DNA from: an uncultured Candidatus Saccharibacteria bacterium
GTDB taxonomy: Bacteria > Patescibacteriota > Saccharimonadia > Saccharimonadales > Saccharimonadaceae
Assembly (NCBI GenBank): GCA_938017655.1
Contig: CALIJO010000015.1
Location: 1-55,368, forward strand
Reading direction: 5' to 3'
Length of the DNA stretch: 55,368 nt
The notes beneath the pieces were generated by a model, which saw only the letters and a program-made list of their open reading frames with translations, did no database searches and was not told the DNA's origin. Below are positions 45,702 through 54,210 of the stretch, piece after piece; the stretch's first letter is position 1; each line of letters begins with the position of its first letter. The position numbers and the translations under genes are program-made.

Positions 45702-46346
45702 TTATTTTTTCTTCTTGTCAACAATTTCCGCTTCTTCAACGTCATCTAAGTTAGTGCCGGATTTTTTGGAACCAGAAAATTTGGAGACTAGATTATAGCG
45801 ATCAGTGAATTCTTCAACGTGCTTCTTTAAGACAATAATATTGATTAAATCCGAGAGACCATAACCGATCATAATGAAGCCAATCAGAGATAAGGCGATG
45901 GCGGAAGCGTCAAACGGATAGATGATAATGGCAATACCAGCGGTAAGTGATAGGAGATTAGTGATGATAGATGTGATATAGGCAGATTTAGAAACGTTTT
46001 TTAATTCCATAGTATAGCCGATACGCGAAATTGCCGAAATCATAATCACTAGACCGATAGTCATCGGAATAAGGCTGAGAATACCCGGATAAAAAAGAAA
46101 GACGAGACCCACTACGATAAGAAAGGCGCCGAGGAAGTTGCTGGAAAACATGCGGATGAAACGCGAATAGATTCGGCTCACAATCATACTGAAACCGGCA
46201 AGCAGGAAGCCGGCGGCAAGAAGTAGACGCAAGAGATTGATGGCAAATTCTGGAAGCAGAGCAAAGAAGAGGCCGAGTAACACCATCACCACGGTAGTAG
46301 AGATTGCTGTATTAAGATAGGCATTAATTTTATCTTTGATTTTCAT
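45702..46346 (-). CDS. DUF308/HdeD-like membrane protein
   Basis: The 214-residue protein has about six transmembrane helices in pairs (AISTTVVMVLLGLFFALLPEF at the start, GYGLSDLINIIVL at about 165), matching the repeat pattern of the DUF308 (HdeD) family, linked in E. coli to acid stress. A charged C-terminal tail (SGSKKSGTNLDDVEEAEIVDKKKK) is probably cytoplasmic. GGAGCT precedes ATG. No partner gene adjoins it. Confidence 0.75.
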   Translation of the reverse strand: MKIKDKINAYLNTAISTTVVMVLLGLFFALLPEFAINLLRLLLAAGFLLAGFSMIVSRIYSRFIRMFSSNFLGAFLIVVGLVFLFYPGILSLIPMTIGLVIMISAISRIGYTMELKNVSKSAYITSIITNLLSLTAGIAIIIYPFDASAIALSLIGFIMIGYGLSDLINIIVLKKHVEEFTDRYNLVSKFSGSKKSGTNLDDVEEAEIVDKKKK

Positions 46347-46461
46347 ACTAGCTCCAGTGCGATTTAATTAATTATATTGTAACATATCCAGGCCATAAGA
46401 ATTTTGGAATAATGCTTTTAGAATAAAAACCCGAAAAATACTAAACCCCTCAGTGAAATAC

Positions 46462-46483
46462 AAAAAAACAGGCCCTTAGCCTG
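46462..46483 (-). terminator. Terminator after tRNA-Val
   Basis: CAGGC-TAAGG-GCCTG on the minus strand followed by TTTTTTTG. Confidence 0.75.
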
Positions 46484-46489
46484 AATTAC

Positions 46490-46566
46490 TGGTGGACGAT
46501 AGAGGATTTGAACCTCTGACCTCGTCTACGTCAAAGACGCGCTCTAGCCAACTGAGCTAATCGTCC
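46490..46566 (-). tRNA. tRNA-Val(GAC)
   Basis: On the minus strand: acceptor GGACGAT/ATCGTCC, D arm GCTC-AGTTGGCTA-GAGC, anticodon arm CGTCT-TTGACGT-AGACG with anticodon GAC, T arm AGAGG-TTCAAAT-CCTCT, and encoded CCA; 77 nt. TATAAT lies at 46576-46581, just upstream. Confidence 0.95.
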
Positions 46567-46575
46567 AGCAGATTT

Positions 46576-46581
46576 ATTATA
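46576..46581 (-). promoter_or_regulatory. -10 element of tRNA-Val
   Basis: TATAAT, 9 nt before the first tRNA base on the minus strand. Confidence 0.6.
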
Positions 46582-46621
46582 TGATATTTAAGCGAAGATT
46601 TCAACCATAATTTAATTGAAG

Positions 46622-46650
46622 AAAAAAGACCCCCGTGAGGAGGTCTTTTA
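46622..46650 (-). terminator. Terminator of the surface-protein cluster
   Basis: AAAAGACCTCC-TCAC-GGGGGTCTTTT on the minus strand, just after the last gene of the WxL-like cluster. Confidence 0.8.
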
Positions 46651-46659
46651 GAATCAAAC

Positions 46660-47619
46660 TTAGCGGCGGTAACCGGATTTCTTACCCTTCTTCAAGAAGA
46701 CGACGGCGAGAAGAGAGAGGAAGGCGAAGACGGCAATGCCGGAAGCGAGGAAGTCTGAGGATGAGAGATTCATGCCTGCAAAGACGGATCCACCAGTATT
46801 AGGTATGGCTGGGATTTTCTTTCCACCATTCTTGTCTGGAGTAGCTGACTTAGCTGGTTCTTCCTTACCGGCAAACTTAAAGTTAGCAAGTTCTGGTTTA
46901 GCGAGATCATCACCTGCGCCATTGAGGGCAACGACTTCAAGAACGTAATCACCCTTTTCCAAATGATTATTAATTTCTTCAGAGTTGAACGCTACGGTCC
47001 CACCATTAGTTAAAGCGGCTGGATCGGTAATTTCGATTTCTTTATCGCCAATTTTGTGGCCATCCTTATCTTTGATAGTGAGCTTAAGTTTAGCGACACC
47101 AGCAGCGTGATGAACGTTGAAACCAGTGTAACCATTTGAGTTGGCCTGAGTTTTTTCAACCTCTATTGGGACATAATTAAATTCCACTGTATCGGCAGTT
47201 TCAGCTTTACCATCGACGGTAACCTTGATGGAAACTTTACCGAAGACGCCATTCGTGAGCTGTTGCATGTCGAGAGGAATTGTCTTCGAACCGCTATTAG
47301 CTGCACCAGCATTACTTACATTAACAGTTTCGTTAGCGATAGTAGTGGTAGTACCGTCTTTATCGGTGAGCTTAATTTCATATTCAATAGTTTTGGACTT
47401 GGTAAAGTCAATATTAAGTGGAACTTGTTTTTCAAGAACCTTGCTATCAGAAGTTGGTGACTTGATAGCAACTGATTGCCCGTTTGGAAGAACTTTGACC
47501 TGGACGGTTACTTCGGAAGAAGCAGTCTCCTGGGCGTAAGTTTGATTAGTGAGCGCCAGGCCACCGATTATGGTGAGACCTGCTATTCCTAATGCGCCGA
47601 TGATTGATTTTTTGTTCAT
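46660..47619 (-). CDS. Secreted surface protein with C-terminal PNTG-type sorting signal
   Basis: The 319-residue protein has a signal peptide (SIIGALGIAGLTIIGGLAL, cut near TYAQ) and two beta-sandwich-like regions (about 35-160 and 160-255). A Lys/Pro linker and a wall-sorting-like end follow: IPNTGG, hydrophobic helix (FLASGIAVFAFLSLLAVVFL) and basic tail KKGKKSGYRR. IPNTG differs from LPxTG at the first position. A sortase is not in the window. It is the last gene of the five-gene - strand cluster, before a terminator. Small LPxTG proteins are usual members of Firmicute WxL loci. Confidence 0.75.
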   Translation of the reverse strand: MNKKSIIGALGIAGLTIIGGLALTNQTYAQETASSEVTVQVKVLPNGQSVAIKSPTSDSKVLEKQVPLNIDFTKSKTIEYEIKLTDKDGTTTTIANETVNVSNAGAANSGSKTIPLDMQQLTNGVFGKVSIKVTVDGKAETADTVEFNYVPIEVEKTQANSNGYTGFNVHHAAGVAKLKLTIKDKDGHKIGDKEIEITDPAALTNGGTVAFNSEEINNHLEKGDYVLEVVALNGAGDDLAKPELANFKFAGKEEPAKSATPDKNGGKKIPAIPNTGGSVFAGMNLSSSDFLASGIAVFAFLSLLAVVFLKKGKKSGYRR

Positions 47620-47664
47620 TTTTCGCCTTTTTTATTTTTATTTTTATTTTTTTAGTGCTTATAT

Positions 47665-48633
47665 CTAAATAATTAACTTAGACTTTTGAGCACGACGCTT
47701 TCTAAGTACGATAATAAACCATACTACAGCCGTTGTCAATAGCATAAACAGAATAATCAGAACAAATATCGGAACAATTAAGACGATCTTAGTGGATTTT
47801 TCTTCCTTGCCAGCGGCAGAAACCGTGGAAGTAATGCGATAGATACCGAAGGCTGGGCTATCCTTCCATTCCAGATCAACATCACGAGCCGTATCAGGCA
47901 AGACGTCGAAGCCCTTAGTATCTTCAAAGATTGAACCGCCAAAAAGCTTTTCTACTTTCATACTAACAGTGGCACGGAAATCAGTATTACCAGTATTTTC
48001 GACAGTAGCGGAGGTGCGAATATTACCAGATACACGGAAACCGTCGAGATGGTATTTGGAAATTTTGGCTTCTTCCCTGGTTTCACCTTCGGTTTTACCA
48101 TAGAGAGTTAAACCGACACGAGAAACGGTTTTAATACCGGTGGAATTAAGATCGTCTTTTGGGATGGCTTCCGCGAAGATGACGGCGTATTGACCACCGG
48201 CTGGCACATCCTGAGGTACGGTGACACGATACTTCACCACCTTGGTTTCGTTTGGCTGGACAGAGTAGGTGACATCAGATACGTAATTTCCGGAAGCATC
48301 CTGAAAAGTAGTCCAGCGAGTAATCTGAGTACGGGAACTTTCCTTGGAGAAGTTTAGTTCATATTTTTCGTTGGAGATGGAATATGGAGTAGCATAAACC
48401 TTAAAATCGAAAGGATCGGTACCGATGTTAGAGACGTTGAAAGTAAAATCTGAGACATCGCCGCCCTTGAGATAGACGGTGTTTTTCACTGGGGAAATTT
48501 GGATTTGGACTTTTGGTTTTTCAGCTGGTTTTTCGTCGGCATAAGTAGCAGAGGTTTTCGCTAAACCGAAGAGACTGGAGAGCCCTAGCCCAAAGAGGGC
48601 TAGAGTCAAGATACGTTTAATGTTAGTTTTCAT
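47665..48633 (-). CDS. DUF916-like (WxL-associated) membrane-anchored surface protein 1
   Basis: About 322 residues from ATG 48633 with AAAGGAG upstream. A signal peptide comes first (ILTLALFGLGLSSLFGLA, cut near TYADE), then two Ig-like domains (about 40-165, with FNVSNIGTDPFDFKVYATPYS; about 165-270, with ATVENTGNTDFRATV). A C-terminal transmembrane helix (IFVLIILFMLLTTAVVWFI) precedes a basic cytoplasmic tail. This is the layout of DUF916/DUF3324 proteins that partner WxL proteins. The next gene upstream is a close paralogue with the same order. Confidence 0.7.
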   Translation of the reverse strand: MKTNIKRILTLALFGLGLSSLFGLAKTSATYADEKPAEKPKVQIQISPVKNTVYLKGGDVSDFTFNVSNIGTDPFDFKVYATPYSISNEKYELNFSKESSRTQITRWTTFQDASGNYVSDVTYSVQPNETKVVKYRVTVPQDVPAGGQYAVIFAEAIPKDDLNSTGIKTVSRVGLTLYGKTEGETREEAKISKYHLDGFRVSGNIRTSATVENTGNTDFRATVSMKVEKLFGGSIFEDTKGFDVLPDTARDVDLEWKDSPAFGIYRITSTVSAAGKEEKSTKIVLIVPIFVLIILFMLLTTAVVWFIIVLRKRRAQKSKLII

Positions 48634-48644
48634 CAAATACTCCT

Positions 48645-49601
48645 TTAGAAATCAGATTCGACGCGAGGTGTGGACTTAGTATTAGATTTTTTATTCTCAT
48701 ATTTCTTTGAAACAAGCCAGAAGATAACTGAGAGGATGAAGAGGACAAGTAGGACGATAAGCCAGATTGGACAAAGAATCACGAGCTTACGAGATGTATT
48801 GTGGGCGTTACCAAAGGTAATGTCTTGCTCGACCCAGAAGATACCGATACCCGGAGATTTTTCCCAAGTTTCCTTGCTGAGACGCTTAGTATTAGGGAGA
48901 GTGGTGCGATAGGTAGGGTTTTCTTCATTAGTATAGACTTCTTCTTTAGAGAAGAATGGGAAGACACGGAGAACATACTTGACATCCTCGTCGGTGTTAC
49001 CACAGTTTTCGACACGAGAGGTGCCGGAAATTGGTGGGTTAAATAAGATAAATGGTAGGCTGTTTTCCAAAATCTTAGTACAGTGGTTAATCTTGCCATC
49101 GATATGAGAGTAAATCAACATGCCGATACGAGTAACTTCGCGGATAGTATTGGAAGAATTTTCACTCGAAGCGTTTTCCACCATAATGGAAGCATATTGA
49201 CCGCCGCCTGGAGCATTTTGAGGCACCTTGACGGTGTATTCGATAGTGGCTTCTGAGTTTGGATCCAGATGACCAGAAGTGGTATTAAAAGTAAACCAGT
49301 TAGAAATCTTGGTGTAGTCAGACGAGGCATCGAAAGTTGGATCATAGCTTTCGTTGCTAACTGAATATGGCGCAGCATAAATCTTAAAGTCAAAGGCATT
49401 CGTACCGATATTTTGAACACGGAATGAGCCCTGCTTGGTTTCACCTGGCTTTAACGTCCCGAGTTGCTGAGACGCAGGCGAGACCTGCATGTGATTTGCT
49501 AGACGTTCGGTACCATTATCTGCGTGGGCTGGACGGACGATGCCAAAAAAGAGCGGCAACGCAACTGCCATACCGAAAATTAGACCTTTAAGTTTTTTCA
49601 T
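48645..49601 (-). CDS. DUF916-like (WxL-associated) membrane-anchored surface protein 2
   Basis: The 318-residue paralogue of the following gene shares the signal peptide (GLIFGMAVALPLFFGI), first Ig-like domain (FRVQNIGTNAFDFKIYAAPYSVSNE), PQNAPGGGQYASIMVE, second domain with SRVENCGNTDEDV, and a C-terminal transmembrane helix (PIWLIVLLVLFILSVIFWLV) with tail YENKKSNTK. Two cysteines (about 180 and 206) are extra. AGGAGGT lies just before ATG. The pair probably forms a complex with the small secreted proteins encoded upstream (inference). Confidence 0.7.
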   Translation of the reverse strand: MKKLKGLIFGMAVALPLFFGIVRPAHADNGTERLANHMQVSPASQQLGTLKPGETKQGSFRVQNIGTNAFDFKIYAAPYSVSNESYDPTFDASSDYTKISNWFTFNTTSGHLDPNSEATIEYTVKVPQNAPGGGQYASIMVENASSENSSNTIREVTRIGMLIYSHIDGKINHCTKILENSLPFILFNPPISGTSRVENCGNTDEDVKYVLRVFPFFSKEEVYTNEENPTYRTTLPNTKRLSKETWEKSPGIGIFWVEQDITFGNAHNTSRKLVILCPIWLIVLLVLFILSVIFWLVSKKYENKKSNTKSTPRVESDF

Positions 49602-49666
49602 TTACCTCCTAGTTATATGCTATTTATTATACACGAGCAAAAGCTTAATTCAATAAAAATAAAGTT

Positions 49667-50215
49667 TTAAGTACCCGGATTTTCTGAAACCGTGAGAACT
49701 ACTACATCTTGGTAGTTTCCTGGGATTTGAGCGTTAGTAGCAGCGACATGGTAATTTATATTAGTAGTCTCATCAAGGACTTGCTTAGATGTGTTAAGAT
49801 TCTTGTGAATCGAAGCATCTGTAGCCGTAATCGCCTTATGAGAGATACTGCCCACGGAATAATTCCAGCCAGCTTGAGCACCATCGAGATCGCCAGCCAG
49901 GGCCGGGATAACACTAGTAGCGGTAGTATCATGGACTAGATTGGTATTAGTGTCTTTATCACGAATATTAATATTGTAACCAGTGACACTGTTCGTCTTC
50001 ACACGAATAGTATTAGTAAGATTTTTAACCTGACCTGATTTAATCGTATCTGCCACTGTATTGGCACCAGCCGTTACATTAAGAAAAGAAGCGATGGTGA
50101 CATTCACATCCAGGCTATTTTTCTTTTCAATAGCAAAAGTGCTAAGCGGTAAGGCCATCAGTCCACAGGTAGAAGCGATGCCAAGAACGCCAGCTACCTT
50201 CCCAATATGTTTCAT
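49667..50215 (-). CDS. Small secreted WxL-like surface protein 1
   Basis: The 182-residue protein has a signal peptide (VAGVLGIASTCGLMALPL, cut near TFAIE) and one beta-rich domain. It includes TNTIRVKTNSVTGYNINIRDKDTNTNL, a WNYSVG motif and the end QIPGNYQDVVVLTVSENPG, the G-x-Y-x-D-x-(V/I)-x-x-T-V ending common in WxL/pilin-like surface proteins. There is no membrane anchor or sorting signal, so it is probably held by partners. AGAGGAC precedes ATG. Confidence 0.65.
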   Translation of the reverse strand: MKHIGKVAGVLGIASTCGLMALPLSTFAIEKKNSLDVNVTIASFLNVTAGANTVADTIKSGQVKNLTNTIRVKTNSVTGYNINIRDKDTNTNLVHDTTATSVIPALAGDLDGAQAGWNYSVGSISHKAITATDASIHKNLNTSKQVLDETTNINYHVAATNAQIPGNYQDVVVLTVSENPGT

Positions 50216-50275
50216 ATTTTGTCCTCTATTTATTTATATCTAGTATAGTTTAGCATTACCAGAATGTCAAATAAA

Positions 50276-50301
50276 AATCAGCCCCTTTTCAGGAGCTGAT
50301 T
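50276..50301 (-). terminator. Terminator between the two small surface-protein genes
   Basis: AATCAGCTCCT-GAAA-AGGGGCTGATT followed by TTTATTT on the minus strand. It may be partial, giving more of the first protein than of the rest. Confidence 0.75.
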
Positions 50302-50320
50302 CGTCAGTCAATACGGGAAA

Positions 50321-50863
50321 TTAGTTTTTGGTGACAGTGTAAACAATGACGTCTTCGTAGGTACCTTGGCGTTGTGCTGTACCTGGTTCGATGCGGTAAG
50401 TTACAGGAACGTGTTCAGTTGAAGCGCTGGAAGTATTCTTAACTACGAGAGCAGTTTCAGAATTCTTAACCATAGCAGTATCTACAGTGAGATCACCACC
50501 CTTGAGACTCCAAGTACCAACACCAGAAGCGGCGGTTGGGATGAAGTCTACACCAGCGGTAGGACCGGTAATGGTAGCATCGCGGAGAGAGGTATCCTCA
50601 TCTTTGTCCTTAACGGTGATCTTAAGACCAGCAGCGCTGTTAGTACCAGCGGTAAGGTTAGAAGTGGCAGTACCAGCTTCACCTGGGGTTTTATTACCAG
50701 CGTCAGCGGTAGAATTATCGTTAGCGATAGAGACACCTTCTTGGACAGTAACCTTAACGGTAGTTTCTGAAGTAGTAGCAGCAAAGGTTGCTAGTGGGAG
50801 TGAAGCGACACCGAGTCCAGCTAAGACACCGAAAGTTGCCATGATTTTTGCATATTTTGTCAT
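50321..50863 (-). CDS. Small secreted WxL-like surface protein 2
   Basis: About 180 residues from ATG 50863 with AGGAA upstream. A signal peptide (ATFGVLAGLGVASLPLATFA) is followed by one Thr/Ala-rich beta domain. It shares KITVKDKDEDTSL, GVGTWSLKGGDL and the end QRQGTYEDVIVYTVTKN with the next protein. It is the first gene of the cluster and may be made in larger amounts because a terminator follows. The family is the same as the protein at 49667. Confidence 0.65.
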   Translation of the reverse strand: MTKYAKIMATFGVLAGLGVASLPLATFAATTSETTVKVTVQEGVSIANDNSTADAGNKTPGEAGTATSNLTAGTNSAAGLKITVKDKDEDTSLRDATITGPTAGVDFIPTAASGVGTWSLKGGDLTVDTAMVKNSETALVVKNTSSASTEHVPVTYRIEPGTAQRQGTYEDVIVYTVTKN

Positions 50864-51062
50864 AATATTTCCTTTATTAAATATTAATTGTTTTTTGTTT
50901 TTTACTTGCATTGACCTTCAAGTTATTACTAATTTATCATGCTAATGCTTAGTCGTCAATAGATTTTTCCTGGAATTTAATTGAATTTAATTGTGGAAAA
51001 CTTTTGAGGAAATTTTCGGGCGATTTACAGAGGTGAAAAGTAGAATCGGCATAGTTCCCTTT

Positions 51063-51155
51063 TCAAAAATAAATTAACTCTGAAGTATTATCACGCTCGA
51101 GTTGGAAGATTTGACGCTGAAAATCGGAAAGCACGGCCGGATCGATAGTGTTCAT
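51063..51155 (-). CDS. Possible 30-residue leaderless small protein
   Basis: The ATG at 51155 lies 6 nt after TGT-TATTAT, the leaderless pattern of this genome. The frame reads MNTIDPAVLSDFQRQIFQLE and about ten more residues to a TGA at 51063. The composition looks protein-like (amphipathic, Gln/Asp/Glu-rich). No family is known. It is divergent from the phosphatase gene and shares its promoter region. Confidence 0.4.
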   Translation of the reverse strand: MNTIDPAVLSDFQRQIFQLERDNTSELIYF

Positions 51156-51173
51156 GGTTATATAATAACAGAA

Positions 51174-51182
51174 TGCTATAAT
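51174..51182 (+). promoter_or_regulatory. Extended -10 promoter of the phosphatase gene
   Basis: TGC-TATAAT, 7 nt, then ATG 51190, with no ribosome site. It lies back to back with the minus-strand element of the small frame at 51063. Confidence 0.65.
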
Positions 51183-51189
51183 AATAATT

Positions 51190-51888
51190 ATGGAAGGCAA
51201 ATTTATACAGCGCATTATCCGCGAAGCGGAAAAATTCTTGTCACGAGATTTCAGAGTTTATGCTAAGGGCAGCAGAGGGGATTTGGTGACGGATATAGAT
51301 TATCTGGTGGAGAGATTTTTGATTGAAAAAATCCAGGCGGAATATCCGAATTTTGCAATTATTAGCGAAGAATTTAATTCGAATGCCGCGACGAATGAGA
51401 ACTGCTTCATCATCGACCCAATTGACGGGACGAAAAATTTTGCGAACGGTTTGCCTCTTTGGGGAATCCAGGTGGCTTGTCACAAGAATGGGGAGACTAT
51501 CGCAAGCGTGATTGATTTGCCGGCGTTGAAAGAGTTTTATTTTGCTGATGAAAGTGGCGCTTATCTAAATGGAGAAAAAATTTCCGTTCGTGAGGTGCCA
51601 GTTTTAAATGCTTTTTATGCAGTGATTGGCGGAGACGTAATCGAGGCAGCCACCAAAATGCTAAAATATGGTTCGACTCACCGAGTATTTGGATCAGCCT
51701 GCGTGGCTTTCGGATTTTTGGCAGCTGGCAGAATGCATGGCGTAAGTTTTAGAGCGAAAAATCCTTGGGACTTTGAACCAGGATTATTCTTAGCCAAGCA
51801 GGCGGGAGCGGTAGTGAAGAGCGAGCCTGGTTTTCATGCGGCAGCGATGAATGAAGAGTTTCTTAGGATTCTTGAAGATGCTAAATAA
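51190..51888 (+). CDS. Inositol monophosphatase family protein
   Basis: The 232-residue Mg-dependent sugar-phosphate phosphatase has metal-binding GDLVTDIDYLVE near 33, ISEEFN near 58, DPIDGTKNFANG near 76-87 and NPWDFEPG near 195. Length is slightly below SuhB (about 265). It may act on inositol phosphate, fructose-1,6-bisphosphate, NADP or PAP; sequence alone does not decide. It forms a single-gene unit with its own leaderless promoter and a terminator after it. Confidence 0.85.
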   Translation: MEGKFIQRIIREAEKFLSRDFRVYAKGSRGDLVTDIDYLVERFLIEKIQAEYPNFAIISEEFNSNAATNENCFIIDPIDGTKNFANGLPLWGIQVACHKNGETIASVIDLPALKEFYFADESGAYLNGEKISVREVPVLNAFYAVIGGDVIEAATKMLKYGSTHRVFGSACVAFGFLAAGRMHGVSFRAKNPWDFEPGLFLAKQAGAVVKSEPGFHAAAMNEEFLRILEDAK

Positions 51889-51890
51889 AA

Positions 51891-51923
51891 AATATGCCCT
51901 CAACCATAAAGGATGAGGGCATG
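51891..51923. terminator. Hairpin terminator after the phosphatase gene
   Basis: ATGCCCTCA and TGAGGGCAT arms with a 12-nt loop. The T run is weak, so confidence is moderate. Confidence 0.55.
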
Positions 51924-52055
51924 GCGGGTATTCCCGAATATATTTTTATATTATATCAATAGCCATTACTTGTCAACTTTAGATTACATTATTTTAAATT
52001 TTATTACATGCTATAATTAACAGAGAAGAAACTATAAATTTAAGGAGTATTGATT

Positions 52056-53054
52056 TTGAATTTGAAGATTGGAATTGTGGGGCTACCGAACGTGGGAAAA
52101 TCAACGCTTTTTAATGCATTAACCAATGCGCACGCTTTGGCGGCGAATTATCCTTTTGCGACGATTGAGCCAAATGTAGGTATCGTGCCTGTACCAGATA
52201 CCCGCCTTGATGTTTTGGCCAAAATGTACGAAACCGAAAAAGTAATTCCGGCCACCGTGGAATTTGTTGATATTGCGGGACTGGTCGAAGGTGCCTCGAA
52301 GGGTGAAGGTCTGGGCAATAAATTCCTCGCTCATATCCGGGAATGCCAAATTATTTGCCACGTGGTACGCGTCTTTAAGAACGACGATATTTTACATGTC
52401 TCGAAAGATTCAAACACGGCTGCGGAAGTGAACCCGAAGCAAGATATTGAAATTATTCAAACCGAGCTGGAATTAGCCGATCTTGAAACTCGCGAGAAAG
52501 TAGAAGCGAAACGCAAGAAAAACAAGGAGCAGGAGGAAAAAATTCCATACCTTACCGAGAAGCCAGTGATTTACATGTTCAATGTGGACGAAAGTGAATT
52601 AACTAACGAAGAACTGAAAAATGAGATGCGCGCATTGGTGGCACCAAATCAGGCAGTTTTCGTGAACGCAAAACTCGAGGAAGAAATGGTGGGGATGACC
52701 TTGGCGGAGAAGAAAGATTTTCTCAGTAGCTACGGGGTGGATCACGATGCCCTATCGGAGTTAATTATCGCCGCTTATGATACTTTGGGTTTGCAATCTT
52801 TCCTGACCGCTGGCAAGAAAGAGGTGCGAGCTTGGACCATCAAAAAGGGCGCGACTGCACCAGAGGCGGCCGGGACGATTCATACTGATTTCCAAAGGGG
52901 CTTTATCGCGGCGAATGTGATGAAATATGATGACCTAGTAGCGCTAGGCAGTGAGCAAGCGGTGAAAGCCGCCGGAAAACTCGCCACCGTAGGTAAGACC
53001 TACGTGATGGAAGACGGCGATATCGTGGAATTTCGCTTCAATGTCAGCAAATAA
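52056..53054 (+). CDS. ychF: Redox-regulated ATPase/GTPase YchF (Obg-like)
   Basis: About 332 residues. The P-loop is GLPNVGKSTLFNALT at the N-terminus, followed by FVDIAGLVEGASKGEGLGN, an NVDE in place of NKxD (the ATP-preferring YchF type), a helical coiled-coil domain and a C-terminal TGS domain (VRAWTIKKGATAPEAAGTIH to DGDIVEFRFNV). It is about 30 residues shorter than E. coli YchF (363), mainly in the helical part. Start TTG 52056 is chosen because AAGGAG ends 8 nt before it; an earlier TTG at 52050 is too close. TGC-TATAAT lies upstream. Confidence 0.9.
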   Translation: MNLKIGIVGLPNVGKSTLFNALTNAHALAANYPFATIEPNVGIVPVPDTRLDVLAKMYETEKVIPATVEFVDIAGLVEGASKGEGLGNKFLAHIRECQIICHVVRVFKNDDILHVSKDSNTAAEVNPKQDIEIIQTELELADLETREKVEAKRKKNKEQEEKIPYLTEKPVIYMFNVDESELTNEELKNEMRALVAPNQAVFVNAKLEEEMVGMTLAEKKDFLSSYGVDHDALSELIIAAYDTLGLQSFLTAGKKEVRAWTIKKGATAPEAAGTIHTDFQRGFIAANVMKYDDLVALGSEQAVKAAGKLATVGKTYVMEDGDIVEFRFNVSK

Positions 53055-53146
53055 TCTCTAAAGTCAATTTTGGAGTAAAAAACAAAATAACCGCCAAAGA
53101 GGTTCGGAGGTTTCAAGAATGCAAAAAATATATTTGGAGCTAAGCC

Positions 53147-54094
53147 ATGATTCTAGGAATTGATGAAGTGGGGCGCGGGCCGTATGCGGGACCACTAGTG
53201 ATTGGCGCCTGTATTTTGGGTGACTGGCAAAATTCCGAGAATGCAGAATGGATCGAGAAGTTGACTGATTCGAAAAAATTATCTGCCAAGCGTCGCGAAG
53301 AACTCTATGTCTTGATTAAAGAAAAGGCCTTGGCGACAGCGACTGGTTGGGTAAGCAGCACGGAGATAGATGAGGTGGGACTGAGTGAGGCCCTACGACT
53401 AGCCGCTAGACGAGCGGTGGAACAAATTCAAAAGACCAAAGTTCCCTTTTCCGAAATTATTATCGATGGCACGATGAATTTTTTGGTGGGGACGAAGCTC
53501 GAGAAATACGTCTCGACTTTGAAGAAAGGCGATTTTCTAGTGAAGGAAATTTCGGCGGCTAGCATTCTCGCGAAAGTGGAACGAGATAAATATATGGCGG
53601 AACTAGACGCGGTTTATCCAGAATATGGCTTCGGCAAACATGTCGGCTATGGTACGGCGGCACACCAAAAAGCCATGGAAGAATTCGGTCTCACCCCAGA
53701 ACATCGCCGTAGCTTTCGCCCAGTACGGGAGATTGCCGAAGGTAAAACCACCACCAAACAGCTGGGTGACCGTGGCGAACAGGTCGTAGTGGATTATCTG
53801 GTGGAATCTGGCCATGAAATTGTCGCGAGAAATTATAAAACAAAATTATTTGAGGTGGATATTATCTCGCAAAAAGCTCAGATGCTTTATTTTACCGAGG
53901 TAAAATATCGAAGCGATCATGATTTTGGCGAGGCACTGGATTTTATTGATAAAAAGAAACAACAAAAAATGTATCTGGCGGTAGCGGGTTTTCTAGCGAC
54001 ACATCCGGAATATGCCGACTTTACACCGATTTTAGCAGTGGCAGCAGTTGGAGAAGATTTTAAGCTGGAAGAGTGGTTTGAGCTCAGCGAATAA
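53147..54094 (+). CDS. rnhB: Ribonuclease HII fused to a YraN/UPF0102 nuclease-like domain
   Basis: The 315-residue two-domain protein has RNase HII at about 1-195: ILGIDEVGRGPYAGPLVIGA (DEVGRG catalytic), IIDGTMNF, and AASILAKVERD, FGKHVGYGTAAH and TPEHRRSF. It removes RNA from RNA-DNA hybrids. Residues about 200-315 match YraN/UPF0102: QLGDRGEQVVVDYLVE, NYKTKLFEVDIIS, YFTEVKYRS, with the E, D and ExK residues of a PD-(D/E)xK fold. The two genes are often neighbours (rnhB-yraN) in bacteria; here they form one frame. GGAG precedes ATG. Confidence 0.9.
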   Translation: MILGIDEVGRGPYAGPLVIGACILGDWQNSENAEWIEKLTDSKKLSAKRREELYVLIKEKALATATGWVSSTEIDEVGLSEALRLAARRAVEQIQKTKVPFSEIIIDGTMNFLVGTKLEKYVSTLKKGDFLVKEISAASILAKVERDKYMAELDAVYPEYGFGKHVGYGTAAHQKAMEEFGLTPEHRRSFRPVREIAEGKTTTKQLGDRGEQVVVDYLVESGHEIVARNYKTKLFEVDIISQKAQMLYFTEVKYRSDHDFGEALDFIDKKKQQKMYLAVAGFLATHPEYADFTPILAVAAVGEDFKLEEWFELSE

Positions 54095-54180
54095 TCTTTC
54101 AATGAGTGTGCGATAAATGGACGGGCTTCGATATATCGGACTTTAAAATGAATCTAAAGGATAAATTTGTTACGCACAAA

Positions 54181-54208
54181 AAACAATCCCTTGCGGGATT
54201 GTTTTTTT
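54181..54208. terminator. Bidirectional terminator between rnhB-yraN and rplS
   Basis: AATCCC-TTGC-GGGATT flanked by A and T runs on both sides; it serves converging genes. Confidence 0.85.
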
Positions 54209-54210
54209 AA

